DNA from: CASFRF01 sp031549345
GTDB taxonomy: Bacteria > Verrucomicrobiota > Lentisphaeria > Victivallales > Victivallaceae
DNA: 64,000 nt
Direction: 5' to 3'
Assembly: GCA_031549345.1 (NCBI GenBank)
Contig: JAVBPY010000002.1
Span: 266,570-330,569 of the forward strand
Part shown: one piece after another, positions 17,400-25,924 of the stretch
How positions within the stretch are numbered: position 1 is the stretch's first letter
Layout: every line of letters starts with the position of its first letter
Notes under the pieces: generated by a model
What the model was told of the DNA's origin: nothing
Databases searched by the model: none
Seen by the model: only the letters and a program-made list of their open reading frames with translations
Translations under genes and position numbers: made by a program

Positions 17400-17858
17400 A
17401 TGATTTACGATTTTCTTGAGAACAGCGCTTGTTACGGCGGGATCGATCCCGTGCTCTGGGCGCGCGCCTTCGACTTCATCGCGACCGTCGGCCCGGATCA
17501 CCCCGATGGACGCGTGGAACTGGAAGGGGATCGACTCTATGCGCTGATTCAGTCTTACGACACAAAGGGCGAGGAGAAGTACCGCGTGGAAACCCACCGA
17601 AATTACCTTGACATTCAGCTGTTGTTGGAGGGCGCCGAAACGATTTTCTACTCTCCGATCACGGAACTTCCCGGCCTGATCCCCTACAATCCGGAAAAGG
17701 ACATTGAATTTTTCGGATTTCAAGCGCGAAGCGCAACACCGTTTCGTCTTTATCCGGGCGTATTCGCCGTCTTCTTCCCCGGCGAAGGACATCTTCCCGG
17801 TTGCGGAACACCGCCGCAGCCGGTGAAAAAAATCGTCATCAAGCTCCGCATGAACTGA
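17400..17858 (+). CDS. YhcH/YjgK/YiaL (NanQ/EbgC) family protein
   Basis: A 152-residue cupin-like protein of the DUF386 family. It shows the ordered motifs GRVELEGDRLYALIQSY, HRNYLDIQLLLEGAE and FFPGEGHLPGC, the last being the metal-site region. Members include NanQ, which speeds anomerisation of N-acetylneuraminate, and EbgC, a beta-galactosidase partner. The tandem sialate O-acetylesterases start 4.3 kb away on the other strand, which makes a sialic acid role attractive, but this is inference. It starts 15 bases after the Pro-rich protein. Confidence 0.88.
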   Translation: MIYDFLENSACYGGIDPVLWARAFDFIATVGPDHPDGRVELEGDRLYALIQSYDTKGEEKYRVETHRNYLDIQLLLEGAETIFYSPITELPGLIPYNPEKDIEFFGFQARSATPFRLYPGVFAVFFPGEGHLPGCGTPPQPVKKIVIKLRMN

Positions 17859-17886
17859 AGGGTTTCACAACCACGGGAGATGTGCG

Positions 17887-18195
17887 ATGAAATGCCGTGT
17901 TCTTATTTACGTGAACAAGGACGATCCAAGGCTTTTCATCTACAAGCATCCGAAGTGGAAATGGGTTGGGATCACGCTGAACTTTGCCCACCGGGCAAGT
18001 TTCGTGATCCTTCTTTTTACAATTTTTTCCGTCATTGTCCCCCTGCTCCCACCCCTGCTTGCACGCGGGAAAGCAGAGGCGCATATTGTATCCATCGTCC
18101 TCCTCTTCGTCTGGCTTGTCGCGTTGACGCTGTACTATTACAAGCGCGCAGCCAGCGATTTGAAAAAATACCCCGGCGATCCTTCCGCACGTTAG
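17887..18195 (+). CDS. Small two-segment membrane protein
   Basis: A 102-residue protein with two clear hydrophobic helices (FVILLFTIFSVIVPLLPPLL and IVSIVLLFVWLVALTLYY) and a charged C-terminus. It has GGGAGATGTGCG before the ATG, which contains a usable ribosome site, and lies 28 bases after the NanQ-family gene. No family recognised. Codon use looks like its neighbours, so it is probably a real gene that ends this plus-strand run. Confidence 0.6.
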   Translation: MKCRVLIYVNKDDPRLFIYKHPKWKWVGITLNFAHRASFVILLFTIFSVIVPLLPPLLARGKAEAHIVSIVLLFVWLVALTLYYYKRAASDLKKYPGDPSAR

Positions 18196-18196
18196 C

Positions 18197-18212
18197 CCGG
18201 GGCCTGCCCCGG
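18197..18212. repeat. GC hairpin directly after a stop codon
   Basis: CCGGGG and CCCCGG arms (6 bp) with a 4-base loop start 2 bases after the stop of the small membrane protein. There is no T-run, so it is not a classical terminator but could end or protect the plus-strand transcript. Confidence 0.4.
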
Positions 18213-18313
18213 TGAATCTTCGCGCTCGCAACATACTCGCCGCACGGCGGACACATACATCTCCCCTTGGAACGGAAGCCTTCCTCCAACCTCCTTCCTA
18301 TAATAGATACAGA

Positions 18314-18350
18314 GGCCTCGGCTTTGCTTGCGCCGTAAGACGCTGAGGCC
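18314..18350. repeat. GGCCTC/GAGGCC inverted repeat in a non-coding gap
   Basis: Six-base arms separated by 25 bases. The 18196-18422 gap holds this, the earlier GC hairpin and the minus-strand terminator; nothing that looks coding was seen in it. Confidence 0.35.
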
Positions 18351-18366
18351 AAATCCTGAATGCGGA

Positions 18367-18404
18367 AAATAAAAAAGCCGGATACGCGTTAAACGCATCC
18401 GGCT
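18367..18404 (-). terminator. Rho-independent terminator of the sialate O-acetylesterase operon
   Basis: AGCCGGAT and ATCCGGCT form an 8-bp stem with an inner GCGT/ACGC stem. On the minus strand it is followed by TTTTTTATTTT. It lies 19 bases past the stop of the second esterase. Confidence 0.85.
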
Positions 18405-18422
18405 CGAGAAACGCGGGAACGG

Positions 18423-20594
18423 TTACTTTGTTTCCACAAACACCAGAATTTCCGCGCGGTCATACTGACCGGCGCGCTTATTGAAAGTGAAATCCGGATT
18501 GTCGCCGGGGCGCGCGGGGCCGATGCCGATATCCGCCTGGGGCCCGGCGCCGTGGTTGTTGAACGCGAAGACCGTCTGCTTTTCACGGTAGTTGTGAACC
18601 TGCATCGAGCCGTATCCCAGTGTATTTCCGCTCGGTGTATCGCCGAAATCGAACTGTCCATCGCTCGCGCCCGGAATCTTCGCGCTGTTGGGAGGGCTGT
18701 AATTGCTGAAGTAAAACTCAATGTTTCCGTCTTCAAACGTACCGTTTTTCACGCCTTCGACATTGCTTTTCACAAAGAGGTTCTTGACGATATTCTGGAA
18801 CTGCTCTCCGTTCGAGGGGACAGGAAGACCGATCTTTTTGACGTCCGTGGTGAACGGATCCATCGTAACGAAAGAGTAGTTCATCTTCCCCCCCGGTTCG
18901 AGGAGAAACATGAGATAGCCTACCTTGGTGATCGTTCCAGTGATTTTGGTGGAATTGTCCACGATGTAGTTCGCGTTCTGCCCATTGCGCGCCTTCGTCG
19001 GGGCGAAGCTGTACACAAGCTGCATCGATGTGGTTTCCGGCACGATGTCCTTCAAAATATCCGTTAACGCGGGAAGCTCACCCGCACGGCAGGTCCCCGC
19101 CGGGAGTTTGTTTTCGTTCACGAGATTTGTCGTGATGTCCGGATTCCACGCGTAACGCATCAGGCAGGGGTCGGCGACTTTGTCGCTGCTCAGGATCGCT
19201 TTGTTGCCTTCCAGAACGGCGGTGGCGGGATAAAACTTCCCGTCCGCTCCGGAAATTTCAAAATACTTCGCCTCTTTGCCGTCGGTGGTCGAGAGCGTTT
19301 TGGCGTTGCGGAAGGTAACGACGAGCTGCTTGCCCTTCTTTTCCATGGACTGGAAGAACGGGGAGTCGGCCACAAGATCCTTCATGCCGTAATCGCGTTT
19401 GAGCGCCATGAGCGCCAGCCGTTTTGCCACATCCAGCTTGTTTTTCGGATGAATGTCGCGGAAATTGCCGATGTCGGTGATGACTGCCATGCCCGCATTT
19501 TCATCGCTGTCGGCAAATGCCTGCTGCGCTTCCCAGAACGTCGGAAGCCGGTTCGGATCGTTGTAGTTGAAGGGGGCGAGCTGCACGAAATAGATCGGCA
19601 TCTTCGGGTTGTTGAATTCCTTGCGCCATCCGGCGATCAGGGCTTTCATTTTGTCGGCATAGAGCATTCCGTCGCTCACGTTGGCGCACCCCTGGTACCA
19701 GAGCATACCGCGCAACGCGAACTTGGAAACGGGGGCCACCATGTTGTTGAACAGCACGGAGGGGTTCCCGCTGCCCTGGGCGCGGAGTTCACCGGGAAGG
19801 TCCGGACGATCCGGCAGGGGGCGGCCGTTGGCCACTTCGGACTTGGCGAAAGCGATCCATGTTTCAAGTTCGGCAACCGCCTGCTTGGCGTACGCGTCGT
19901 ACTTCGGCTTCCCGGGTTGGAGCGCGGCAAGCTGGTTGGCGATTCCCTCCAGCGATTTTTGTGTGGTGAATCCATATGCGGGCGTCCAGGGCTCGATGCG
20001 TGTCCCGCCCCAGTTTGTGGAAATCATCCCCACCGGAACTTTCAACTCCCGGTTGATTTCACGGGCGAAGAAGAAGCCGACCGCGGAGAATCCCCGCGCG
20101 GTTTCGCCGGTGGATACCACCCATTTCGCGCCGGGAATCGTCGACTGCGGCGAGGTCGAAGTCAGATAGGTATTGCCCTGAAAGAGGCGGATGTCCGCAA
20201 TGTTCGCCGCCGCGATGGCCTCGTTGGCGCCATCGGACTGTTGAACGCGCCACTCCATGTTGGATTGACCGGAGCAAATCCAGACTTCACCCACGGCCAC
20301 GTTGGTGAACTTGAGGGTGTTTTTGCCCGCGACGGTGAGTTCTCCGGAGGAGCTCGCCGGCATCGGCTTCAGAACAACTTCCCAGACACCCTTTGCGGCG
20401 GTGGTTTTGGCGGTCTGCCCGTTCAGGGAAACGGTAACTTCCTCGTCGTTGTCCGCCCAGCCCCAGACGCGGACTTCCGTATCGCGCTGGAAGACCATGT
20501 TGTCGCTGAAAATACTCGGCAACTTCACATCGGCGGCGACTTGCGCGCCGACAAGAGCGATGGCCGCCCCAAGGAAACAGTGGATCGTTTTCAT
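18423..20594 (-). CDS. Sialate O-acetylesterase with extra C-terminal module
   Basis: A 723-residue secreted SGNH-type esterase that removes O-acetyl groups from sialic acids or related glycans. Signal peptide: CFLGAAIALVGAQVAAD. An N-terminal beta domain (VKLPSIFSDNMVFQRD) precedes the catalytic core with the nucleophile motif WICSGQSNMEW and the downstream His in FRDIHPKNKLD. The first ~500 residues align with the neighbouring paralogue. A further ~210 residues (after NENKLPAG) form a separate C-terminal module, beta-rich and ending NKRAGQYDRAEILVFVE, that the paralogue lacks; its function is not recognised. It follows the paralogue by 10 bases, so both share one promoter and this terminator. 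Confidence 0.92.
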   Translation of the reverse strand: MKTIHCFLGAAIALVGAQVAADVKLPSIFSDNMVFQRDTEVRVWGWADNDEEVTVSLNGQTAKTTAAKGVWEVVLKPMPASSSGELTVAGKNTLKFTNVAVGEVWICSGQSNMEWRVQQSDGANEAIAAANIADIRLFQGNTYLTSTSPQSTIPGAKWVVSTGETARGFSAVGFFFAREINRELKVPVGMISTNWGGTRIEPWTPAYGFTTQKSLEGIANQLAALQPGKPKYDAYAKQAVAELETWIAFAKSEVANGRPLPDRPDLPGELRAQGSGNPSVLFNNMVAPVSKFALRGMLWYQGCANVSDGMLYADKMKALIAGWRKEFNNPKMPIYFVQLAPFNYNDPNRLPTFWEAQQAFADSDENAGMAVITDIGNFRDIHPKNKLDVAKRLALMALKRDYGMKDLVADSPFFQSMEKKGKQLVVTFRNAKTLSTTDGKEAKYFEISGADGKFYPATAVLEGNKAILSSDKVADPCLMRYAWNPDITTNLVNENKLPAGTCRAGELPALTDILKDIVPETTSMQLVYSFAPTKARNGQNANYIVDNSTKITGTITKVGYLMFLLEPGGKMNYSFVTMDPFTTDVKKIGLPVPSNGEQFQNIVKNLFVKSNVEGVKNGTFEDGNIEFYFSNYSPPNSAKIPGASDGQFDFGDTPSGNTLGYGSMQVHNYREKQTVFAFNNHGAGPQADIGIGPARPGDNPDFTFNKRAGQYDRAEILVFVETK

Positions 20595-20604
20595 GCTTTC
20601 TTCC

Positions 20605-22140
20605 TTACAACGCGTTTTTATCGGTACGGAACGGGCCCGCGGGGAGCTTGTTCTCGTTCACAAGGTTGGTGGTTACGTCGGGATTCCAGGCGTAACGCGC
20701 CTGCTTCGGCTCGGCAACTTTATCGCTGGTCAGGGATGCTTTGTTCCCTTCCAGCGCCGCAACGGCGGGGAAGTATTTGCCATCCGCTCCGGCGACTTCG
20801 AAGTACTTCGCCGCTTTGCCGTCGAAAGTACCAAGGGTTTTCGCGTTGCGGAAGGTAACGACAAGGGCATTTCCTTTGGCTTCAAACGATTCGAAGAAGG
20901 GGGAATCGGCCACCAGATCCTTCTGTCCGTAGCTGTGCTTGAGCGCAAGCAAAGCGAGGCGTTTGCCGATGTCGATCTTGTTTTTCGGGTGAATGTCGCG
21001 GAAGTTGCCGATGTCGGTAATGACCGCCATGCCAGCATTTTCATCGCTGTCGGCGAACGCCTGCTGCGCTTCCCAGAAGAGGGGGAGCTTGGTGGGGTGA
21101 TTGTAGTTGTACGGCGCGAGCTGCACAAAATAAATCGGCATTTTCGGATTGTTGAAGGCGATGCGCCATCCGGCGATCAGGGCTTTCATCTTGTCGGCAT
21201 AGACCATTCCGTCGCCCATGTTGGAGCACCCCTGGTACCAGAGCATGCCGCGCAACGCGAATCTGGAGAGGGGGGCGACCATGTTGTTGAAAAGGATCGT
21301 CGGAATCTGGTTGTTGTTGCCCGGCCAACGGATTTCGTTCGGCAGCGGGGGGAGATCCGGAAGAGGACGACCGTTGGCCACTTCGCTTTTGATGAATTCG
21401 ATGTTCGCTTCCGCGTCCGCAATGGCTTTTTTGACCGCCGCGTCGTACTTCGGCTGGCCGGGCTGGAGGGCGCCGTACTGGCGGCCGAGGGCTTCGGTCG
21501 CTTTCTGCGAAGCGAACCCGGCGGGGGACGTCCAAGGCTCGATGCGCGTTCCGCCCCAGTTGACCGAAATCAACCCGACCGGAACCTTGAGCGCTTCAAG
21601 AACATCGCGCCCGAAGAAGAAGGCGGCACCCGAAAAATTGCGCACCGTATCCGGCGAGCAAACCGTCCACTTGCAGCCGGGGATATCCGGCTGGGCGGAA
21701 AGCGAGCCGCGGAATGTGTTGGCGTAAAAAAGACGGAGATCCGGCAGCTTCGCCGCGGCGATTGCCGCGTTCCCGCCTTCGGACTGCTGCACCGTCCATT
21801 GCATATTCGACTGGCCGGAGCAAATCCAGATTTCGCCCACGGCCACGTTGGTGAACTTGAAACTGTTCTTGCCCGTTACGGTAAGTTCCCCGGAGGAGCT
21901 TGCCGACATCGGCTTCAGCGATACTTCCCACGCTCCCTTGGCGGCGGTGGCCTTGGCCGTCTGCCCGTTCAGTGTAACGGTAACTTCCTCACCGTCGGGG
22001 GCCCAGCCCCACACGCGGACTTCCGCGTCGCGCTGAAAGATCATGTTGTCGCTGAAGATGCTCGGCAACTTGACGTCGGCGGCAGCTTGCGCGCCGAAGA
22101 GGGCGCACAGTGCGCCGAATCCCAAAATTGATCGTTTCAT
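20605..22140 (-). CDS. Sialate O-acetylesterase (short paralogue)
   Basis: About 511 residues from the ATG at 22140, chosen because it begins a signal peptide (LGFGALCALFGAQAAAD) and has GGAGAGG just upstream; an upstream in-frame ATG lies before the promoter region. It has WICSGQSNMQW and the matching DIHPKNKID His motif, so the SGNH core is intact. Sequence identity to the downstream gene is high across the core, showing recent tandem duplication. It ends where the other gene's extra module begins. Secreted or periplasmic location is inferred from the signal peptide. Confidence 0.93.
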   Translation of the reverse strand: MKRSILGFGALCALFGAQAAADVKLPSIFSDNMIFQRDAEVRVWGWAPDGEEVTVTLNGQTAKATAAKGAWEVSLKPMSASSSGELTVTGKNSFKFTNVAVGEIWICSGQSNMQWTVQQSEGGNAAIAAAKLPDLRLFYANTFRGSLSAQPDIPGCKWTVCSPDTVRNFSGAAFFFGRDVLEALKVPVGLISVNWGGTRIEPWTSPAGFASQKATEALGRQYGALQPGQPKYDAAVKKAIADAEANIEFIKSEVANGRPLPDLPPLPNEIRWPGNNNQIPTILFNNMVAPLSRFALRGMLWYQGCSNMGDGMVYADKMKALIAGWRIAFNNPKMPIYFVQLAPYNYNHPTKLPLFWEAQQAFADSDENAGMAVITDIGNFRDIHPKNKIDIGKRLALLALKHSYGQKDLVADSPFFESFEAKGNALVVTFRNAKTLGTFDGKAAKYFEVAGADGKYFPAVAALEGNKASLTSDKVAEPKQARYAWNPDVTTNLVNENKLPAGPFRTDKNAL

Positions 22141-22177
22141 GTATCCTCTCCAAAAGTAGGTTAAAGGGCCAAATCTA

Positions 22178-22206
22178 AGAATAGCCTCTGAAGTATCTTT
22201 TGTCAA
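22178..22206 (-). promoter_or_regulatory. Sigma70-type promoter of the sialate O-acetylesterase operon
   Basis: Minus-strand TTGACA (22201-22206), 17-base spacer, TATTCT (22178-22183), about 38 bases before the ATG at 22140. A clear call by sequence. Confidence 0.75.
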
Positions 22207-22232
22207 GTGCGGAATCGGCGAAAAGAACGGCT

Positions 22233-23183
22233 TCAGGAGAATCGGAGTTGATAGACGGGTTGTTTGATATGCCCGGCGAGCTCACGGACAAAGGCTTCCG
22301 CCAAGGGTTTTCCTTCTGGCCATGGGGCGCCCAGATACTGTTCAGTGAATGCCGCGATATCGGAAAAATGAAGACAAAACGGGAGATTGGGAAACTCCAG
22401 GTTCGTCGCCCTTTCGCGAAATTTACGGTGCGCCGCCTTCCTGCAATTCTCAAGGGCCGTCCCGAGAAGCTCCCAGTGCGAAAGGAATTCCATATCCATC
22501 ACCGGCGGCCGCCAAGGCTGCCGGGATGCGTAGGAAAGCAGATGACAACGAATGCGAATGCTCGGAAAAATCCGGCTGATACCGCTAAGCTCAAAAATAC
22601 CCGCATGGAAAAACGCCGCCGTCGCCGGATCGAGCGCGTCGAGTATCTCCGTATTCCCGAGAATATAACCGCTTCGGGGCGGATTGGATGCGAACGGAGG
22701 AAGCGGTTGCGGCGCGGCGCCGAGAAGATGCTTGCCGAGTTCGGCGATCAACGTGGGCGTCGCCTCGGCCAGGCCAAGTTTCCGCAGAGCTCCCAGGACA
22801 TGTTCCGCGGCAGCGTCGAGCCGCGCACGTTCGACCGCCTGCGCCAGAACCGGGCGAATTGCCTCCAAGCGCAGGGGAAGGCGTTCGCCGATCCCCTCCC
22901 GGGCGCGAAAAAGAGCCGCAACGGCCGGAAAACCCGTATCCGTGAGAATGCGTCCCACCACAGCAGCAAGCTCATCTTCGTTGTAACAAAGCTCGGCCCG
23001 TCCGGAGTTCCGGAGGGAATATTCAACCGCCAGGGCAATGTCTTCGGCGTATTCCTCGTGCCCTGCGTGTCCGGCATCCAGAAAACAACGAACGAGTTCT
23101 TCGCGGAGTTGCTCTTCCTCGAAGGGAAAATGGTCGCCGTTGCGCCCGACAAGGAGGATCGTTTGCCCGGCGGGCTTGATCAT
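22233..23183 (-). CDS. Uncharacterised protein with ATP-cone-like N-terminus, coupled to nrdR
   Basis: A 316-residue protein without signal peptide. Its first ~55 residues (LLVGRNGDHFPFEEEQLREEL then a helical stretch) resemble an ATP-cone: they align with the NrdR cone in the same window (VIKRNGEREDFDRDKLRRGI). The middle is helical. The last 100 residues contain PFCLHFSDIAAFTEQYLGAPW and are not recognised. The ATG overlaps the nrdR stop (ATGA), so the two are made together. A role in nucleotide-dependent regulation of ribonucleotide reduction is a guess from domain and context. Confidence 0.6.
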   Translation of the reverse strand: MIKPAGQTILLVGRNGDHFPFEEEQLREELVRCFLDAGHAGHEEYAEDIALAVEYSLRNSGRAELCYNEDELAAVVGRILTDTGFPAVAALFRAREGIGERLPLRLEAIRPVLAQAVERARLDAAAEHVLGALRKLGLAEATPTLIAELGKHLLGAAPQPLPPFASNPPRSGYILGNTEILDALDPATAAFFHAGIFELSGISRIFPSIRIRCHLLSYASRQPWRPPVMDMEFLSHWELLGTALENCRKAAHRKFRERATNLEFPNLPFCLHFSDIAAFTEQYLGAPWPEGKPLAEAFVRELAGHIKQPVYQLRFS

Positions 23184-23635
23184 TTGCGGCTCCGGATCTC
23201 GTTGATGAACTCGCCGAAATCCTCGATCGCCTGAAATTTCCGGTACACGGAACCGAAACGGACGTAGGCAACCTCATCCACGGATTTAAGTTTTTCCATT
23301 ACGCGGTTGCCCAGTTCGGAACTTGTTACTTCGCGGTCGAAATCGCGGAGAATGGCGGCGGAAAGCTCGGTAATCATCCGCTCGATCGCCTCTTGCTCGA
23401 TGGGGCGCTTGTAACAGGCGTTCACGATGCCGCGCCGGAGCTTGTCGCGGTCGAAATCCTCGCGCTCGCCATTGCGTTTTATGACTTTAAGTTCTTCCGG
23501 TATAATGCCTTCGTACGTGGTGAAACGGTAGCCGCAACTTAAGCATTCCCGGCGGCGCCGGACACCCGCGCCATCTTTCGCAACCCGGGAATCAACGACC
23601 TTGTCATCGGGAAAACTACAGGCGGGACAACGCAT
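23180..23635 (-). CDS. nrdR: Transcriptional repressor NrdR
   Basis: A 151-residue NrdR, which represses ribonucleotide reductase genes in response to dATP/ATP. The zinc ribbon is complete (C3, C6, C31, C34, with RRRRECLSCGYRFTTYE). The ATP-cone spans ~49-139 (VIKRNGEREDFDRDKL). Length is standard. It begins 2 bases after the upstream lipoprotein gene and overlaps the ATP-cone-like gene. No nrd structural gene is in the window, so targets lie elsewhere. Confidence 0.96.
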   Translation of the reverse strand: MRCPACSFPDDKVVDSRVAKDGAGVRRRRECLSCGYRFTTYEGIIPEELKVIKRNGEREDFDRDKLRRGIVNACYKRPIEQEAIERMITELSAAILRDFDREVTSSELGNRVMEKLKSVDEVAYVRFGSVYRKFQAIEDFGEFINEIRSRK

Positions 23636-23637
23636 GT

Positions 23638-24687
23638 TTATTGCTCCAATACACCGTAAAACGCATACAATGAATTAAAGAGGACGCCGCCGAACGCGGG
23701 ATTCTTCTGCCAGCGCGCCATACCGTAGCGGAGCATTCCCATAAGATCGTTCCAGTCCCGGCGGCGCAAAGCATGGTTGCTTTCGTGGATGTGTCCGGCC
23801 AAAAGAAGTTCCACCATCACCGATTGCGGATGCGCGGAACGGGCGGCAAACTCTTCGTCAATGGACGAAAGCACCGCAGTCGGCTTGTCCCCGTAGGCGG
23901 AAATCACCTGCAGCGTCCCCGTTAACACCGGATCGTCCGACCGGCCAACGCTGAGCTTGCCCGCGAGAACGGCGTCGTGCACGAAAGCGGGGAGCACGGT
24001 TGTAACCGGCAGGGTAAGACGCCGACGAAGCTCCGCGACGTCGTCGAGGGTCAGGCGCATAATAAGATCGTTGTCCAACCCGACGCCGTAGAGTTTTTCA
24101 TCCCACGCGAAAAGAAGGCGGCGCGGACGCTGAAGCGTTTGCTTCGTAAACCGCTGCGGTTCAAGTGCAAGCATAAGGCCTACGGGACGTTCCGCCACCG
24201 GAATCTCCCGGAGGGATTCCTCCAGCGCAAGCGCCGCGCAGAACCAGGGGAAGCGTTCCGCGTCTTTACACGCAAGGCCCATGTTGTGGTTGTAAAAATT
24301 GCCCTGCCGCAACATCAGACGAACGGGAATTTTTTTAGCGGCAAGCTCGCCCAGGAGTTCCCGGAGCTGCTTGTACTCCTCCTGATCCGGAATAAGATAC
24401 TTTTCATTGACCAGGTTAAGGACGGCCTCCTGAAAACCGAGGTTGAGAAGGGCACGGGAAAGAAGTTCATAACGCGTTTCGAACGCCTGCATGGTAACGG
24501 CGTCGATCACAACCCAGCGGCGCGGCGCGTCTTTGGTTTGTTCCCGGAATTCCTTCGCCCGTTCGAGCATCTGTTCGCTCGGCTCCGGGAGCGGTGGCGG
24601 TATGGGACGCGGCGGCGCCTGGCAGCCACTCCAAAGCAACATTCCCGCTAAAAACGGAAGAAACAAAAAAAGTCTCGATTTACACAC
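23638..24687 (-). CDS. Putative lipoprotein, uncharacterised
   Basis: A 349-residue protein starting at GTG 24687, with GGGGGAG 8 bases upstream. The signal ends LLWSGC (Cys22) followed by a Pro-rich linker, so it is probably a lipoprotein, though the -3 Trp is not typical. The body has the look of an alpha/beta barrel: AKKIPVRLMLRQGNFYNHNMG, VGLMLALEPQRF and TTVLPAFVHDAVL are regularly spaced strands. No family recognised. It is the first gene of the nrdR transcript and is divergent from pheA, with a well-formed promoter. Confidence 0.65.
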   Translation of the reverse strand: MCKSRLFLFLPFLAGMLLWSGCQAPPRPIPPPLPEPSEQMLERAKEFREQTKDAPRRWVVIDAVTMQAFETRYELLSRALLNLGFQEAVLNLVNEKYLIPDQEEYKQLRELLGELAAKKIPVRLMLRQGNFYNHNMGLACKDAERFPWFCAALALEESLREIPVAERPVGLMLALEPQRFTKQTLQRPRRLLFAWDEKLYGVGLDNDLIMRLTLDDVAELRRRLTLPVTTVLPAFVHDAVLAGKLSVGRSDDPVLTGTLQVISAYGDKPTAVLSSIDEEFAARSAHPQSVMVELLLAGHIHESNHALRRRDWNDLMGMLRYGMARWQKNPAFGGVLFNSLYAFYGVLEQ

Positions 24688-24724
24688 CGTTCATTCTCCC
24701 CCAGACTATAAAATAAGCTTCATT

Positions 24725-24752
24725 ACTATACATCGAACTTTCCGAATGTCAA
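24725..24752 (-). promoter_or_regulatory. Sigma70-type promoter for the lipoprotein-nrdR operon
   Basis: Minus-strand TTGACA (24747-24752), 16-base spacer, TATAGT (24725-24730), ~38 bases before the GTG start. Its -35 lies 9 bases from the -35 of the divergent pheA promoter, so the two are back to back. Confidence 0.7.
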
Positions 24753-24761
24753 TTGCCTCTC

Positions 24762-24790
24762 TTGACGAATCCGCGAATCGGGGCTATCTT
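24762..24790 (+). promoter_or_regulatory. Sigma70-type promoter for pheA-ldcA
   Basis: TTGACG (24762-24767), 17-base spacer, TATCTT (24785-24790), 48 bases before the pheA ATG. No attenuator-like leader peptide was seen between promoter and gene. Confidence 0.6.
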
Positions 24791-24838
24791 AATAGGGTAA
24801 ACGCTCAAACGAGCTCCAAAACACAGAGGTTTTCCCGA

Positions 24839-25924
24839 ATGGAAAAAAATACACAGTCCGATCCGCTGAATGATCTGCGCCGCGAAATCGACCGGCTCGA
24901 CCGCGAAATTGTCGTCCTCCTGAACCGGCGGCTGGAAATCGCACGCTCCGTCGGCGCGGCCAAACGCCGTGATAACCTCCCCTTCTATGTACCGGAACGC
25001 GAACGAATGCTCCTGGATAAACTCCACACCCTCAATTCCGGCCCCATGCGGCCGGAGACACTGGAAGCGGTTTACCGTGAGATTATCTCCGGCGCGCGCC
25101 TGCTGGAGGAACCGCTCCGCATCGCCTGCCTGGGTCCGGAAGGGACGTACACGCACCTTGCCGCCCAAAGCCGTTTCGGCCACGGGGCCGAGCTTTCCAC
25201 CGTTCGGACCTTACCGGATGTTTTCGCCGAGGTGGAAGCCGGGCGTGCCGACTACGGCTGCGTTCCGGTGGAAAATTCCACCGAGGGCGTGGTCAACCCC
25301 ACGCTCGACACCATGATCGGCGCGGATGTGCGCGTCATTGCCGAACTGGAGCAGCCCATTCATCACCAACTCCTCAGCCATAGCCCAATGCAGGAAATAC
25401 GCTGCGTTTACAGCCATCCGCAGGTGATCGCCCAGTGCCGCGCGTTCCTGCGCAACGAACTTCCGGAAGCGCAAGTAATCGAAGTATCCAGCAGTGCGCG
25501 CGCCGCCGAACTCGCCGCGCGCGAAACCGGCGTCGCCGCATTGGCCGGGGAAGCCGCGGCCACCCGTTACGAACTCCCGATTCTCCGGCGGAACATCGAA
25601 GACAATCCGCGGAACATCACCCGCTTCTGGATCATCGGCAGACAGGAAACCGCCCCCTCCGGCGACGATAAAACCAGTTTATGCTTTGCGCTGCACGACC
25701 GTGCGGGCGCACTGGCCGACGCACTCCAGCCGTTCCGCCGTGAAAATATTTCCATGAGCCTGATCGAAAGCCGCCCCCTGAAATATGGGAACTGGGAGTA
25801 CTGTTTCTTCGTCGATCTCCTGGGACACATCACCGACGAAAGGATCGCGCGCGCCTGTGCGGAACTTAAAGAGATGAGCGTGCTTTTCAAAATTTTCGGC
25901 AGTTATCCCCGGTTTAAGTCATGA
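24839..25924 (+). CDS. pheA: Bifunctional chorismate mutase/prephenate dehydratase
   Basis: A 361-residue P-protein converting chorismate to phenylpyruvate for phenylalanine synthesis. The ATG at 24839 starts the chorismate mutase domain (DPLNDLRREIDRLDREIVVLLNRR, residues ~7-90). The dehydratase domain follows with ACLGPEGTYTHLAA, VPVENSTEGVV and the catalytic-region NITRFWIIG. The C-terminal ACT domain (ALHDRAGALADAL, SLIESRPLK) should give phenylalanine feedback inhibition. AGAGG lies 9 bases upstream of the ATG; longer in-frame starts fall before the promoter. The stop overlaps ldcA (ATGA). Confidence 0.96.
   Translation: MEKNTQSDPLNDLRREIDRLDREIVVLLNRRLEIARSVGAAKRRDNLPFYVPERERMLLDKLHTLNSGPMRPETLEAVYREIISGARLLEEPLRIACLGPEGTYTHLAAQSRFGHGAELSTVRTLPDVFAEVEAGRADYGCVPVENSTEGVVNPTLDTMIGADVRVIAELEQPIHHQLLSHSPMQEIRCVYSHPQVIAQCRAFLRNELPEAQVIEVSSSARAAELAARETGVAALAGEAAATRYELPILRRNIEDNPRNITRFWIIGRQETAPSGDDKTSLCFALHDRAGALADALQPFRRENISMSLIESRPLKYGNWEYCFFVDLLGHITDERIARACAELKEMSVLFKIFGSYPRFKS

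Noticed and set aside
16161..17792. Minus-strand ORF (543 codons) over the Pro-rich protein
   Set aside because: The repetitive RGR/GRGL reading is the reverse complement of the Pro-rich repeats; the plus-strand frame has the signal peptide and ribosome site.
20302..22131. Plus-strand ORF (609 codons) over the sialate O-acetylesterases
   Set aside because: It reads the reverse strand of two well-conserved esterases and repeats the tandem duplication; no independent protein features.
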